Source: Watersipora subatra
Lineage: Eukaryota; Bryozoa; Gymnolaemata; Cheilostomatida; Watersiporidae
Direction of reading: 5' to 3'
Length of the DNA: 64,000 nucleotides
Assembly: GCF_963576615.1 (NCBI RefSeq)
Contig: NC_088708.1
Span: 54,299,196-54,363,195 of the forward strand
The notes beneath the pieces are model-generated. The model saw nothing but the letters and a program-made list of their open reading frames with translations, did not search any database and had not been told where the DNA came from. Below are positions 12,801 to 22,807 of the stretch, in pieces (the stretch's first letter is position 1; every line of letters starts with the position of its first letter). The position numbers and the translations under genes are program-made.

Positions 12801-15800
12801 AGATATTACTTATAGTCTACTATATATACTAGGTATTACTTATAGTCTACTATATATACTAGGTATTACTTAGTCTACTGTATATGCTAGGAATTACTTA
12901 TAGTCTACTGTATATACTAGGTATTACTTATAGCCTAATGTATATACTAGGTATTACTTAGTCTACTGTATATACTAGGTATTATTTATAGCCTAATGTA
13001 TATACTAGGTATTACTTAGTCTACTGTATATACTAGGTATTACTTATAGTCTACTATATATACTAGGTATTACTTATAGTCTACTATATATACTAGGTAT
13101 TACTTATAGCCTAATGTATATACTAGGTATTACTTATAGTCTACTATATATACTAGGTATTACTTAGTCTACTGTATATGCTAGGAATTACTTATAGTCT
13201 ACTGTATATACTAGGTATTACTTATAGTCTACTGTATATACTAGGTATTACTTATAGTCTACTGTATATACTAGGTATTACTTATAGTCTACTGTATATA
13301 CCAGGTATTACTTATAGTCTACTGTATATACTAGGTATTACTTATAGTCTACTGTATATACTAGGTATTACTTATAGTCTACTGTATATACTAGGTATTA
13401 CTTATAGTCTACTATATATACTAGGTATTACTTATAGTCTACTGTATATACTAGGTATTACTTATAGTCTACTGTATATACTAGGTATTACTTATAGTCT
13501 ACTGTATATACTAGGTATTACTTATAGTCTACTGTATATACTAGGTATTACTTATAGTCTACTGTATATACTAGGTATTACTTATAGTCTACTGCAGCGG
13601 TGCTCAACCTTTTTAGACATGTGATCTACTTTTATATTTGCCTGCCTTCAAAGATCGACTAGTCTAGCGAAGCCCCGAAACAAAAAATTAAAAACAAACT
13701 TGAGCCTGTAGTGGTGAGCCTATCACCTTTATTAAGTTCCACATATATGCTTATATAATGCAGTGATCCAGTAAGTAACATAATTTTAAAGGAAAAACAT
13801 TCATTCTCTACCTTCTCTAGGAAGCGAGATGATGGCTTGGCAGATGAGGCACATGCATTTAGAGTTGGAAATGACAAAGAAATAATCCTCTTCCCATTCC
13901 TTGTGGAAGTGATAGGTTTTTTGTCGTTTCAGATTTGTCTTAACACTCATTTATGGGTTTATGTTTTTATTCAAAAAGAAAAAACGAGATCGACTGCTAG
14001 CAGAAAGCTGCATAACATTTTAACAAAAGTTATTTTGGGTGCATGAAGAACTATACACGGTTTTGTATCGAGTGCGGACCTATCGGCCTTTTCTGCGGTC
14101 CTGTGCTGGGAACTTATGAATGGCGTTCACGTGTATTTTTGTTGGTCTTGAAATACACAATCAAACACGACTATACATAAACAACGATAATAGGTAAATA
14201 ATGTTATTATTAAAACTACTTTTTTAGTGCAGTAGTTTAGTAAAGTGCTGTGCAGCAATAGTAGTTGCTGCTAGTTAGTGAATAATTATTATTTTATGTT
14301 GTAATTATATGTTATCCTAAAATCATCCCGCGATCGACTGCCAAGCACTTGAAGATCGACTGGTAGATCGCGATCGACTGGTTGGGCACCCCTGGTCTAC
14401 TGTATATACTAGGTATTACTTATAGTCTACTATATATACTAGGTATTACTTATAGTCTACTATATACACTAGGTATTACTTAGTCTATTGTATGCATTAG
14501 GTATTTTCAGTCAGTTTACAATCTATCGATATTTAGGTAAGTTCTGATCTGCATTGACTTGCTAATTGTAGCAGCAGAGTGCTTCTTTTGAGATACCATT
14601 CTTTAGTTGTATATTTTCCAGGTATTTACTTGACTAATATTTCATTGTCATGTGGTAGGTTGTAAACATAGATATATAAACCTAGATTGGCCAATAATAG
14701 CCATTCCCATTGGTTGCCTTGTCAGACTTAAATAGCATGACGTTACGTCATTGTATTGTACCTAATGCTTGGCTGCACTGTTGTTTACAATGGAGCTAAT
14801 GAGGAGAAGGTGACAAAAACACATTTATTTTCACATAAAAACCTTCTTGGATACATCATCCAGTAAGCCAAAGCGATTGTGATAATATCTGATAACCACC
14901 ATAGATTAAAACTATAAAAGTTATGAAATGTTGCACACAAATCATGAGCCATCAGGGCTTTATTTGCCACCCCCTCTCCTATCCCTCTTCTCTCTTTTCG
15001 CCTTCCCTCTTCTCCCAAGAAGAATTGGGAAGGGAGAATGGGAAAAGAGAGAAGAGGGAAAGGAGAGGGGGGCAAATAGCGCACCCACCCGAAGAGCCAA
15101 ACCCTGGCTAGGTAAATAGACTAATATCATGCTGAACTAAACATGACTAAATATGAATATGCAAGTATGTCTTAAGTCAAAAATGAGACAGAATGATTAT
15201 TTTACAACTGGCTATGTATCTCGGTCACTAAAGCTGAAGTGTAATGATTGTATCATTAGCATCGTGGATGTTACCAACTATGATGTCAACCAAGCAACGA
15301 ATTCCCTAATCACAGTTAAGAATCGTGGTGGGTTGACTTTGTCATCACCTGTGGTGATTGAGGTTTGCAACCACAGTGAGAAAGCAGATGAGAGTGTTGC
15401 TTAGTAGTGCTGGGTTGGTGACAAACTTTCCCAGGCTAGCACTAATTGCCACCATGGAGAGGTTGCTGAGGTTCAACATCATGCTACTGTTTAAGTGTAA
15501 TCTTCATGCTAGTAGCCTAGCTCGTGAGATAGCAAAGAGATATATTTCGATTAGGGCACATTATGAAGCTAAGAACAGAGCTGGCACGGGTAGCTCGTCT
15601 GGTCTTGACCCACCGGGTCAGAGGTGTCCTGGTCGGGCCACCCGACCCTCGGGTCTTCTTATACAAAGACACGGGTAGGTTATGGCTAAATGAAAGCGAT
15701 TGTATATCGATTTTTAAGTGCGATTGAAATGAAGTCGCGTATAGTCCTAGCGCGAAAGGACCAGGCGAAATAAAACAAGGTGAGTTCAGACTATATTTTT

Positions 15801-17798
15801 ACGTCTGCGACAATAGTCTTTGGACTATAGGTTTCACAACGTTTTTCGGCAAGAAATAATCAATATGTTGGTGGTCTGGGAGTTCATGAGGAAGCCGGTC
15901 AAGAAAGGGAAATACCAAGTTATTTGTACAATATGCGAAAGCAAGTTAAGTTACAAAGAAGGGTCCACCTCAATACTATTGAGGCATTTACAACGAAGGC
16001 ATCCTGAGGAACTTAAAAGCGTGTCTAAGAACCTTCAATCCAGCAAATTTATTTTATTTTTAGTTTCTTTCACTAATACCAAAAATTTTAGGGAAGTGAT
16101 GGATTTTTGCTTTTCACTATGCTAGGTTATCCATTTCTATATTTGCAAAGTATTTCTTAATTAATCTCTTGTTGATTATAATAGCAGTTGAAAATAAAAT
16201 CTAATAAAAACACTAGCCAAATCATGCCATTAATCTATCACCCATTGAATAGCATTGATCCACCAATGTCTAGCCATAAATTGTAAATTGCATCTATAAA
16301 CCAAGCCACAAAATATAATGATTGGTGTGATAATGGGTTCTTTTATCTTAGGTTATTGATGTCACAACATTAGGCTGTAATAGAACTATCTCTTAACCTT
16401 AAATGAATAAAAAAACGCGCATGCTGACCCGGTCCGACCCGATCTTGGCCCTCATTGCTGACCCTGAGTCTGGCTCGACCCTGCATTCCTTGGTCTCATT
16501 CCAGCTCTAGCTAAGAAAGCCACTGATTCCACTTCCCTGATCAGATCAAAATTTCACAGGCTCATCATATTTAGTCATGCTTAGTTCGACATGATATTAA
16601 TCTTTTACCTAGCAAGGGTCTGGCTCTTCGGGTGGGTGGGCTATTTGCCCCCCTCTCCTTTTCCCCTTCTCTCTTTTCCCCTTCTCTCTTTTCCCCTTTC
16701 CCTTCTTCTTAGGAGAAGGGGAAAAGAGAGAAGGGGGATAGGAGAGGGGTGGCAAATAAAGCCCTGATGGCTCATGATTTGTGTGCAACATGCAATTCAT
16801 GCTATTTAAGTCTGATAGGCTTTTCCCTATTGGCCAATCTAGGTTTATATAGCTATGGTTGTAAACTATCAATGATCTGATTTAACGCTTGAAGGTTAGG
16901 CCTGAGATAATTGGGGGAAAATTTTTCCGACCTGATCCTAAGCCTGAGTTTTGTTTTTCTGCACTTCTGGTTCACGTAGCATTATGAACTTTCAGTCTCT
17001 TGTTCTTGTACATATTTTTAGTGTAATTTCTAATTTGCAAGTCGACGGTGCATGTAGGATAATAATTTTTTCATCATTTTCTGTGATATATGTTTCTATT
17101 AGGATTCCGACGTTTCAGGGTGATTGATCCGTTAGTTCTCAAAATATTGTTAAAATACCGAGGGGATTTCTTACTAACAAAGAAATAAAAAATGGCTGTT
17201 GACAGAACATTAGTGTCTAACGATATTCTGATTAAAAGTTTCAGTAATGAAGATCTGAATAGTAAATAGACAAACCTAGAAAATTTCTCCTCAGCAACAA
17301 GGATTTCTCACGAAAACTATTTGATTTTCTATTCATAAAAAGTATGCACACTCTATCAGGCTCGGTCCATATCAACGGTTATATTTCTTCAATCACCTCT
17401 AAAACATCTCTTCTTTGAAAGATCGTGAAAAAAGCTACTATATTTGCTTCGTTTTTTCATTGTGTTCTGCAAGCTTAGAGCTTCAAAATGATACTCAGTT
17501 CAAAAGGCATTATACTATTCTAAGTGATTTCACAATTATTGAAAGGTGTCAATGGGGATCAGGGGACTTTCTTGTGTATACAAGGTTAGGCTTCCAAGTG
17601 TTAACTGTATTTTGCCTACCATGGGTGAACCACTAGTTGTTACTTTTTTATCTAGCACCAAATATTTCAAATTCTGTAAGCAAGTTTATGCTGAAATGCT
17701 TTGTTTTAGACATCATCGCAAATGAAGCAGTACAGCTATTTCTCATACATGATCAGTTCTCCATGCAATACACCATACCGGCACAGAATATTATCTGA
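6888..17798 (+). CDS. HUS1: HUS1 checkpoint clamp component (7 exons)
   Basis: HUS1 is a subunit of the RAD9-RAD1-HUS1 (9-1-1) clamp that is loaded at DNA damage sites in the nucleus and supports ATR signalling. Exons: 6888-6939, 7466-7593, 7863-8036, 9115-9297, 10446-10545, 12631-12774 and 17710-17798. All join in phase across GT-AG introns to give 289 residues; human HUS1 has 280. The start MRFKATFLDINAI matches the family's MKFRAKI start. Further matches are NQLNGGTNLWCELPQ, LRIKLTQKATACLTLEV, HDIPIRIIPSRLWDEY, LYLPPLKTMKTVIERLKNIS and the terminal LFLIHDQFSMQYTIPA. The last 4.9-kb intron carries a minisatellite and three DNA transposons. The last exon lies in a tandem duplication, so a second identical copy exists at 18755-18843. 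A polyadenylation signal AATAAA is at 17896. The identification is firm; transcript ends are not visible. Confidence 0.93.
9761..9794. repeat. Perfect 15-bp hairpin with TTCG loop
   Basis: CATAACATATGCTAC, loop TTCG, then the exact complement. It sits in HUS1 intron 4 inside a run of CATAACATA-type short repeats (9713-9770). On the plus strand it would give a C(UUCG)G tetraloop, a very stable RNA loop. No known RNA gene fits. Confidence 0.85.
9885..10090 (+). mobile_element. tRNA-related repeat, possibly a SINE
   Basis: A tRNA-like head (GGGTTCAGCAGTTCGGGTGCCG, then a B-box-like GAAGGTTCAAGTC) is followed by a body ending near CTGTGAGGTGTTTTTGATG. It differs from the other SINE family in the window. 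Only one copy was seen here, so the borders and the SINE call are uncertain. Confidence 0.35.
10738..10908 (-). mobile_element. tRNA-derived SINE
   Basis: On the minus strand it begins with a tRNA-like head with the A-box segment TAGTCTAGTGGGTAGGGCG and B-box segment GAGGTTGAATC. The body ATTATAAGATCTATAGCCGGAA and a tail with ACAGACATACTTTAAG follow. The same head-body-tail plan is found at 11230-11390, 12164-12330 and 54155-54320. It lies in HUS1 intron 5. The stems are no longer able to form a proper tRNA. Confidence 0.7.
10920..11225 (+). mobile_element. Helitron-like 3' segment
   Basis: This segment resembles 3966-4191: both contain TTCTCATTGTTTATAAG and end in a short GC-rich stem, then CACAGCTAG before T (11222-11226). 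The end signature fits a non-autonomous Helitron, but the 5' TC end is not defined and no Rep/helicase coding is present. Confidence 0.35.
11230..11390 (-). mobile_element. tRNA-derived SINE
   Basis: On the minus strand the head reads CTCACGTAGCTCAGTTGG (A box) with a GAGGTTCTGAGATC B-box region. The body has TAGCTATAGCTGGTC and the tail ACAGATGGACAGACAC. It belongs to the same family as the copy at 10738, inserted in the same HUS1 intron. 11391-11620 continues as unassigned repeat-like sequence similar to part of 3966-4191. Confidence 0.65.
12164..12330 (+). mobile_element. tRNA-derived SINE
   Basis: The head GTGTGGCTTAGCGGGTTAGC (A box), a B-box-like GAGGTGCTGAATTTAAA, a T-rich body and a tail with GGACACACAAACAACAG match the plan of the other copies. 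It lies in HUS1 intron 5, about 300 bp before exon 6. Confidence 0.65.
12781..13594. repeat. 30-bp minisatellite, left block
   Basis: Tandem units of 30 bp (TACTGTATATACTAGGTATT plus ten more bases), with some 26-bp variants that lack four bases. The left half is mixed and the right half (13190-13590) is nearly uniform. The array begins six bases after the exon 6 donor of HUS1. Because 30 is a multiple of 3, a 148-codon open frame of a 10-residue repeat appears; it is not a gene. Confidence 0.95.
13595..14394. mobile_element. Non-autonomous hAT element inserted in the minisatellite
   Basis: The 800-bp element begins CAGCGGTGCTCAACC and ends in GGTTGGGCACCCCTG, giving imperfect terminal inverted repeats of the CAGNGGTGCNCAACC type. 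An exact 8-bp target duplication GTCTACTG flanks it at 13587-13594 and 14395-14402. Both copies are part of the 30-bp satellite unit, so the insertion split an existing array. Subterminal GATCGACTG repeats occur at the right end. No transposase domain is recognisable; short frames at 13659-13877 (-) and 13837-14046 (+) are unassigned. Confidence 0.9.
14395..14510. repeat. 30-bp minisatellite, right block
   Basis: Continuation of the array at 12781-13594 after the hAT insertion, about three to four units with decay at the right edge. Confidence 0.9.
14662..16866 (+). mobile_element. P-element-like (THAP9-type) transposon remnant with long inverted arms
   Basis: The inverted arms are 14662-15155 and 16564-16866. 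They share TATATAAACCTAGATTGGCC and its complement at the outer ends, CATGACTAAATATGA and its complement at the inner ends, and each holds its own CT/GA-rich hairpin (about 14970-15078 and 16650-16760). The plus-strand frame from 15153 reads YFTTGYVSRSLKLKCNDC, then VKNRGGLTLSSPVVIEVCN, later REIAKRYISIRAHYEAKNR, and beyond a nested hAT, SLIRSKFHRLIIF. These match in order the C-terminus of P-element/THAP9 transposases. The THAP domain and catalytic core are missing, so it cannot act alone. A frame change separates the first two blocks. It sits in HUS1 intron 6. Confidence 0.7.
15576..16509 (+). mobile_element. hAT element with BED zinc finger, nested in the P-like element
   Basis: Termini CAGAGCTGG...CCAGCTCTA with exact 8-bp target duplications GCTAAGAA at 15568-15575 and 16510-16517 define a 934-bp hAT insertion. 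Sequence outside the duplications joins two parts of the P-like transposase end. Subterminal GACCCGGTC-like repeats occur on both sides. The plus frame at 15844-16040 encodes a BED zinc finger: WEFMRKP, then CTICESKLSY and LLRHLQRRHPEEL (C-x2-C...H-x4-H). The DDE catalytic region and dimerisation domain are missing, so this is a non-autonomous derivative. Confidence 0.85.
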
Positions 17799-17895
17799 TG
17801 TTAACAAACATCCAATTTATTATCTTGTACTTTTTATTTCTCAAATATTCTGATTACTGTATATAATCTGTAAATAATTTATTATATTCTGTGGC

Positions 17896-17901
17896 AATAA
17901 A
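17896..17901 (+). promoter_or_regulatory. HUS1 polyadenylation signal (first copy)
   Basis: AATAAA 98 bases after the TGA stop, repeated at 18941-18946 in the second copy of the duplication. Confidence 0.6.
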
Positions 17902-18754
17902 ATTACATTTTCTTACATCCATTAAAAGCTAATTTGAAGGTTAGGCCTGAGATAATTGGGGGAAAATTTTTCCGACCTGATCCTAAGCCTGAGTTTTGTT
18001 TTTCTGCACTTCTGGTTCGCGTAGCATTATGAACTTTCAGTCTCTTGTTCTTGTACATATTTTTAGTGTAATTTCTAATTTGCAAGTCGACGGTGCATGT
18101 AGGATAATAATCTTTTCATCGTTTTTTGTGATATATGTTTCTATTAGGATTCCGACGTTTCAGGGTGATTGATCCGTTAGTTCTCAAAATATTGTTAAAA
18201 TACCGAGGGGATTTCTTACTAACAAAGAAATAAAAAATGGCTGTTGACAGAACATTAGTGTCTAACGATATTCTGATTAAAAGTTCCAGTAATGAAAATC
18301 TGAATAGTAAATAGACAAACCTAGAAAATATCTCCTCAGCAACAAGGATTTCTCACGAAAACTATTTGATTTTCTATTCATAAAAAGTATGCACACTCTA
18401 TCAGGCTCGGTCCATACCAACGGTTATATTTCTTCAATCACCTCTGAAACATCTCTTCTTTGAAAGATCGTGAAAAAAGCTACTATATTGGCTTCGTTTT
18501 TTCATTGTGTTCTGCAAGCTTAGAGCTTCAAAATGATACTCAGTTCAAAAGGCATTATACTATTCTAAGTGATTTCACAATTATTGAAAGGTGTCAATGG
18601 GGATCAGGGGACTTTCTTGTGTATACAAGGTTAGGCTTCCAAGTGTTAACTGTATTTTGCCTACCATGGGTGAACCACTAGTTGTTACTTTTTTATCTAG
18701 CACCAAATATTTCAAATTCTGTATGCAAGTTTATGCTGAAATGCTTTGTTTTAG

Positions 18755-18843
18755 ACATCATCGCAAATGAAGCAGTACAGCTATTTCTCATACATGATCA
18801 GTTCTCCATGCAATACACCATACCGGCACAGAATATTATCTGA
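18755..18843 (+). other. Second copy of the HUS1 terminal exon
   Basis: Identical over its coding length to 17710-17798, with the same TTTTAG acceptor and TGA stop, encoding NIIANEAVQLFLIHDQFSMQ and the rest of the HUS1 end. Because the first copy has its own acceptor, stop and polyadenylation signal, this one is probably spare, but splicing to it would give the same protein with a different 3' end. Confidence 0.85.
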
Positions 18844-19285
18844 TGTTGACAAACATCCAATTTATTATCTTGTACTTTTTATTTCTCAAATATTCTGATT
18901 ACTGTATATAATCTGTAAATAATTTATTATATTCTGTGGCAATAAAATTACATTTTCTTACATCCATTAAAAGCTAATTTGAATGCCATATAATATCGGA
19001 TACAATTCTCGCGTGTATGAAGCAGAAGATAGATGAGACAGTAATGATACTCAGGCAATAACATAGGGCAATATAATGTAAAAGCTTTGAGCATGTGCGG
19101 CAAGTTAACTGAGACAAAGGTGCCATGCGCAGGGTAATTCTTTTACGAACTCCAGTCGTGCTCGTCATTGGAACAAAAAGCTGTAAAACGAATGTAGCCA
19201 ACTGATTCCTAAAAGTGAGCTAAGGTTACCCAAAAGGAAATATAAGTGAGTCAAAAAGTGGAAATATTGTTTGTTTTGTCAGAAG

Positions 19286-19480
19286 GGCATCACATAGGTG
19301 TAACAGTTACTGCTATAGAGAGCTCTATTAATAATAAAGCAGCTGACAGTGGCATCACATAGGTGTAACAGTTACTGCTATAGAGAGCTCTATTAATAAT
19401 AAAGCAGCTGACAGTGGCATCACATAGGTGTAACAGTTACTGCTATAGAGAGCTCTATTAATAATAAAGCAGCTGACAGT
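19286..19480. repeat. 65-bp tandem repeat, three copies
   Basis: Three units at 19286-19350, 19351-19415 and 19416-19480, beginning GGCATCACATAGGTG and ending GCAGCTGACAGT, apparently identical. Confidence 0.95.
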
Positions 19481-20122
19481 GGCTTTATGATTGCTACTGC
19501 GCGTATTTATAAGCCAATCGTAGAATTGAACTCTCATTCGTGCTCATTATCAAAAGTCACAAAAGTTATTGATGCAGCTGTAAGACTACAGAAAATATAT
19601 GACCCACTGGAATTCATATTTAGCGATACTCTGAGATAAGTAGGGGTGGCCAAAGCTGAACAGCATAACTTGTGCAACCATATTTTACTTGACCAATAGA
19701 GAAGATTGTCAGAGTGTCTCTAGCCTTGCTTTGCAGGCTTGAACTACCGAGTTCAGCCCATCCCCATCCAGCTCTTTTACTAGCAGCAAGACTGACTGCA
19801 ATATGTTATCACTCTGAAAAAGAGGTGGCCATCTTTAATAACACCCTATATGGAATCTTTAGCTAACTTACTCTAAAGATACAACTGTTATATATACAGG
19901 GCGACAGTTTTACAAGTTATTAATAAGTAAGTACAAGGGTACTAATTAATTTTCACATCATTTTTCAATACTGTTCCTCAGCAGCTGGTGAAATTCTAAG
20001 CTGTACCCAACCTTGTAAGAAAAAAAGCGAGATTTATTTCGCAAAACTAGATAGCAAAATTGCATGTTTATTACTGAGAGTAATAACTGGTGTCTAGTTG
20101 GTTTAGTCACTAAGCACCCTAC

Positions 20123-20210
20123 CTTATCACTGGATTCAGTTCCTCGGCGTGCTGGACTGCCCATGGCACCTTCTGCAAGAGGCTTCAGTCCAAGCTCTTC
20201 TCTCACCTTA
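20123..20210 (-). CDS. Possible internal exon of an unassigned gene
   Basis: On the minus strand a good acceptor (GTGGTTCTTTAG) and donor (AAG/GTAGGG) bracket 88 bases that encode KVREELGLKPLAEGAM and then GSPARRGTESSDK, a soluble-looking sequence with natural composition. Just upstream (20211-20360, minus) another frame reads ADYSFMEYSKNLFLHGLLYG followed by a hydrophobic stretch, but it is in a different phase and ends in stops. LGLKPL recalls the N-terminal region of the splicing factor SART1, but the rest does not fit. I cannot name the gene; it would lie between HUS1 and CFAP410 on the minus strand. Confidence 0.3.
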
Positions 20211-20393
20211 CTAAAGAACCACAATAACCAGAGTAACGACAATTACTGTTGTTCCATAGAGCAAACCATGTAAGAAAAGGTTTTTGGAGTACTCCATGAA
20301 TGAGTAATCAGCTGGCTGACCATTGAGAAAAAAACAGTTGAGAATGCCCTCTGCGTTTCAGATGATGAGGCAGCTCTTGCTATTAAGGTATAG

Positions 20394-20591
20394 CTAAAAC
20401 ACTCTTTTTAATGTGCAATTTAATTCAGCAGCTATTGGTAACCCCACACCTAACTTTCGTAAAAACTCGCTATGACCCCAATTGCAATTCCGATGTTTAC
20501 CAATATTATGTAGTAATGAAACATCAAATAACTCAGCACAAACTTCCTCATACAACTTACAATATTTCTGGTTAGGATGTTCAGGCAGCAC
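20394..20591 (-). other. Unassigned 65-codon open frame
   Basis: It contains KLYEEVCAELFDVSLLHNIG followed by KHRNCNWGHSEFLRKLGVGL. The composition looks protein-like, but no family was recognised and no start codon or splice border is clear. It may be part of the same unknown locus as 20123-20210 or a decayed element. Confidence 0.2.
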
Positions 20592-20934
20592 TCGGCATAA
20601 AGTTTAGCTGTTAAACTCAGATAAAAGGTTTAACATTGTAATCAGTCTGATGGTCAAGTAAAAAAATTCGCATGTAGCAATGAAAATTAATTCACTCATC
20701 TAACTATATATTTATTATTCCCTGTTAAGAATACCTCATCAACACTTCACATAAATTGCACTGTCCAACTAGGCATGAAAAGCTAACAATTTTAATCAAT
20801 TTACACAAGTTTATGGTTGCGCAGTGTGGGGAAATAGCAATGTATGTGGCCTTTTACTTACATTTTATGTTCAGAAATCAGTTCAAAGTGTGTTGTGAAT
20901 AGCTTAATTACTAATTGTATGAACAATAGATAAA

Positions 20935-21500
20935 TATATCACTGAATCTAGCAGACGAATATATCACTGAATCCAGCAGACGAATACATCACTGAATCCA
21001 GCAGATAAATACATCACTGAATCCAGCAGACGAATACATCACTGAATATAACGGATAAATATATTACTGAATCCAGCCGATAAATATATCACTGAATCTA
21101 CCAGATAAATACATCACTGAATCCAGCCGACAAATACATCACTGAATCCAGCAGACGAATACATCACTGAATCCAGCAGATGAATACATCACTGAATATA
21201 ACGGATAAATATATTACTGAATCCAGCCAATAAATATATCACTGAATCTACCAGATAAATACATCACTGAATCTAGCAGACGAATACATCACTGAATATA
21301 ACGGATAAATATATCACTGAATCCAACAGATAAATACATCACTGTATCCAGCAGACAAATACATCACTGTATCCAGCAGACAAATACATCACTGAATCTA
21401 GCAGGCGAATACATCAATGAATCCAGCAGATGAATGCATACTGAATCCAACAGATGAATACATCATGGAATCCAACAGACAAACCCATCACTGAATGTAT
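20935..21500. repeat. 25-bp minisatellite
   Basis: About 22 diverged units of the form AATACATCACTGAATCCAGC plus AGACG or AGATA. A higher-order pattern is visible, with the TATAACGGATA variant recurring at intervals. Right-hand units decay. Confidence 0.95.
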
Positions 21501-21612
21501 TTGATCGTTCAGTAGCACGCAATATAGCTGCGAAAGTAATCACTCATTTAATGAGTTTAGTGTACTGAGTGATATGGCGTTTAGTGGAGTTTAGTGGCCG
21601 GAATTTATCTGT

Positions 21613-21662
21613 CTGAGTGATATGGCGTACATAGTGATGAAACTGTACGCCATATCACTCAG
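21613..21662. repeat. Inverted repeat with 19-bp arms
   Basis: CTGAGTGATATGGCGTACA, a 12-base loop and its exact complement. A third partial copy (ACTGAGTGATATGGCGTTTAG) lies just upstream near 21566. Confidence 0.85.
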
Positions 21663-22120
21663 AGTGCTCATCTATAAAACCAGATTAATAAATTCTACAT
21701 AAACTGACATTTGTGTATATTTACCACTCATAAAGAAACATTCTTTTTCAATAATTACAAATAAAAACAGGAAGCATCCTAATTACGCGGCTAGTAAGGC
21801 TGAGCATCTAATGATTTAATTTATGAAGTGCTGAACCTTTTAATCGTAGTGCAAACAATGGCTAGTTTTTAAAGCAAGTTCCTTTAAAGTTTGTGAGTTG
21901 CGCCAAGACAGCTGACTGGACGAGGTTACTGTGCATCCACAAACACCTGCCTTTGATAGGCTTAAAAAAATTGGATGATGTTTAAAAAACTTTTTTAGCC
22001 CAACTACTAAAATAAGAATGCTCTACATTTGAATGGAACATTGCGAACAAAGGATCTAGTAAATACTTGAAAGAATGCCTATCTGGTTTTCTCTTTCTCA
22101 GCAACCAACGGGTTTCTGAG

Positions 22121-22148
22121 ATCTATCTACACCAGAGTGTAGATAGAT
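22121..22148. repeat. Perfect 12-bp hairpin
   Basis: ATCTATCTACAC, loop CAGA, then its exact complement. It is isolated. Confidence 0.85.
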
Positions 22149-22359
22149 TCTCATGCAGATGAGAAAAATGAACAGTTAAGTATTCTTTAAAACTTTTCTA
22201 CATCTATTATTGTGAATATGCTATTGGACACATGGCACTCTAAATGAGTTAAATTTGTACTTTATGTAGTAATATGTATTACGATTCTCAAAATGGAAGT
22301 CTCCTTCTCTAAAGCTGTTAGCTAAAGATGAACTTGCAGACAAAATTTTAGTAGATTTT

Positions 22360-22745
22360 ATCAGAAAGTATCAATATTTTTCTACCATTTGATGTTTTTG
22401 ATGTTTGAGGTGCCAGGATGTTTCAAGATTGAAATCGACAAAATTTGATTGCAGTTAAAATGCTTCAAAGAAAAATACATACATAATGATGTCACAAGTT
22501 GTTATCGTTGCGATATTTCATATCAGCTAGTGTGTTCGAGTTGCTGCGTTACGCATCTCGATTCTGTCGGTCTCATTGCAACTAGAGACATCATAATCGC
22601 ACTTTTGCTTGATCCAAGCATTTCAACCGTGATCAAGTTTTGTCAATTTTAATCTTGAAACATCCTGGCAGTCAGACCATTTCAAACATCAAAAACAATC
22701 GCAAATTATAGAAAAATACCAGATACTTTCTGATACAATTTAATA
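22360..22745. mobile_element. MITE-like element with about 90-bp inverted ends
   Basis: The left end (TATCAGAAAGTATC ... GCCAGGATGTTTCAAGATTG) recurs in complement at the right end, with small gaps. Core length is about 385 bp. Parts of the ends resemble internal pieces of the pogo-like MITE at 46489-47633 and its relative at 49490-49990 (a 'CGTCCTGGCA' block after a glutamine-like AATCT run), so the three are probably related. No coding capacity. Confidence 0.6.
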
Positions 22746-22807
22746 TAATTTTGTGTAAGTTAATTTTTAAAACTGACGCAGCTTGCGACCTACAAAGCAT
22801 CACTAAC

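Larger units (their letters stand above)
16889..18978. repeat. 1,045-bp tandem duplication carrying the last HUS1 exon
   Basis: Copies 16889-17933 and 17934-18978 lie head to tail and differ at roughly a dozen positions (about 99% alike by eye). Each holds the end of HUS1 intron 6, the terminal exon, the stop codon and an AATAAA signal (17896 and 18941). The left border lies just outside the P-like element. Open frames at 17415 and 18460 (73 codons) occur in both copies but show no known motif. Confidence 0.95.

Noticed and set aside
13178-13624. 148-codon open frame with a 10-residue repeat
   Set aside because: Pure translation of a 30-bp minisatellite in a HUS1 intron.
14511-14536. Alternative HUS1 last exon reading ISLQSIDI then stop
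   Set aside because: It splices in phase, but the far better match to the HUS1 C-terminus (IHDQFSMQYTIPA) at 17710-17798 replaces it.
15820-16125. Host BED zinc-finger gene
   Set aside because: It is enclosed by hAT ends and an 8-bp target duplication, so it is a transposase fragment.
17415-17636. 73-codon open frame present in both copies of the tandem duplication
   Set aside because: Its preservation is explained by the recent duplication; it lies in HUS1 intron 6 and shows no motif.
20123-20210. SART1 exon
   Set aside because: Only LGLKPL and nearby residues match; the following residues and the neighbouring hydrophobic frame do not fit SART1.
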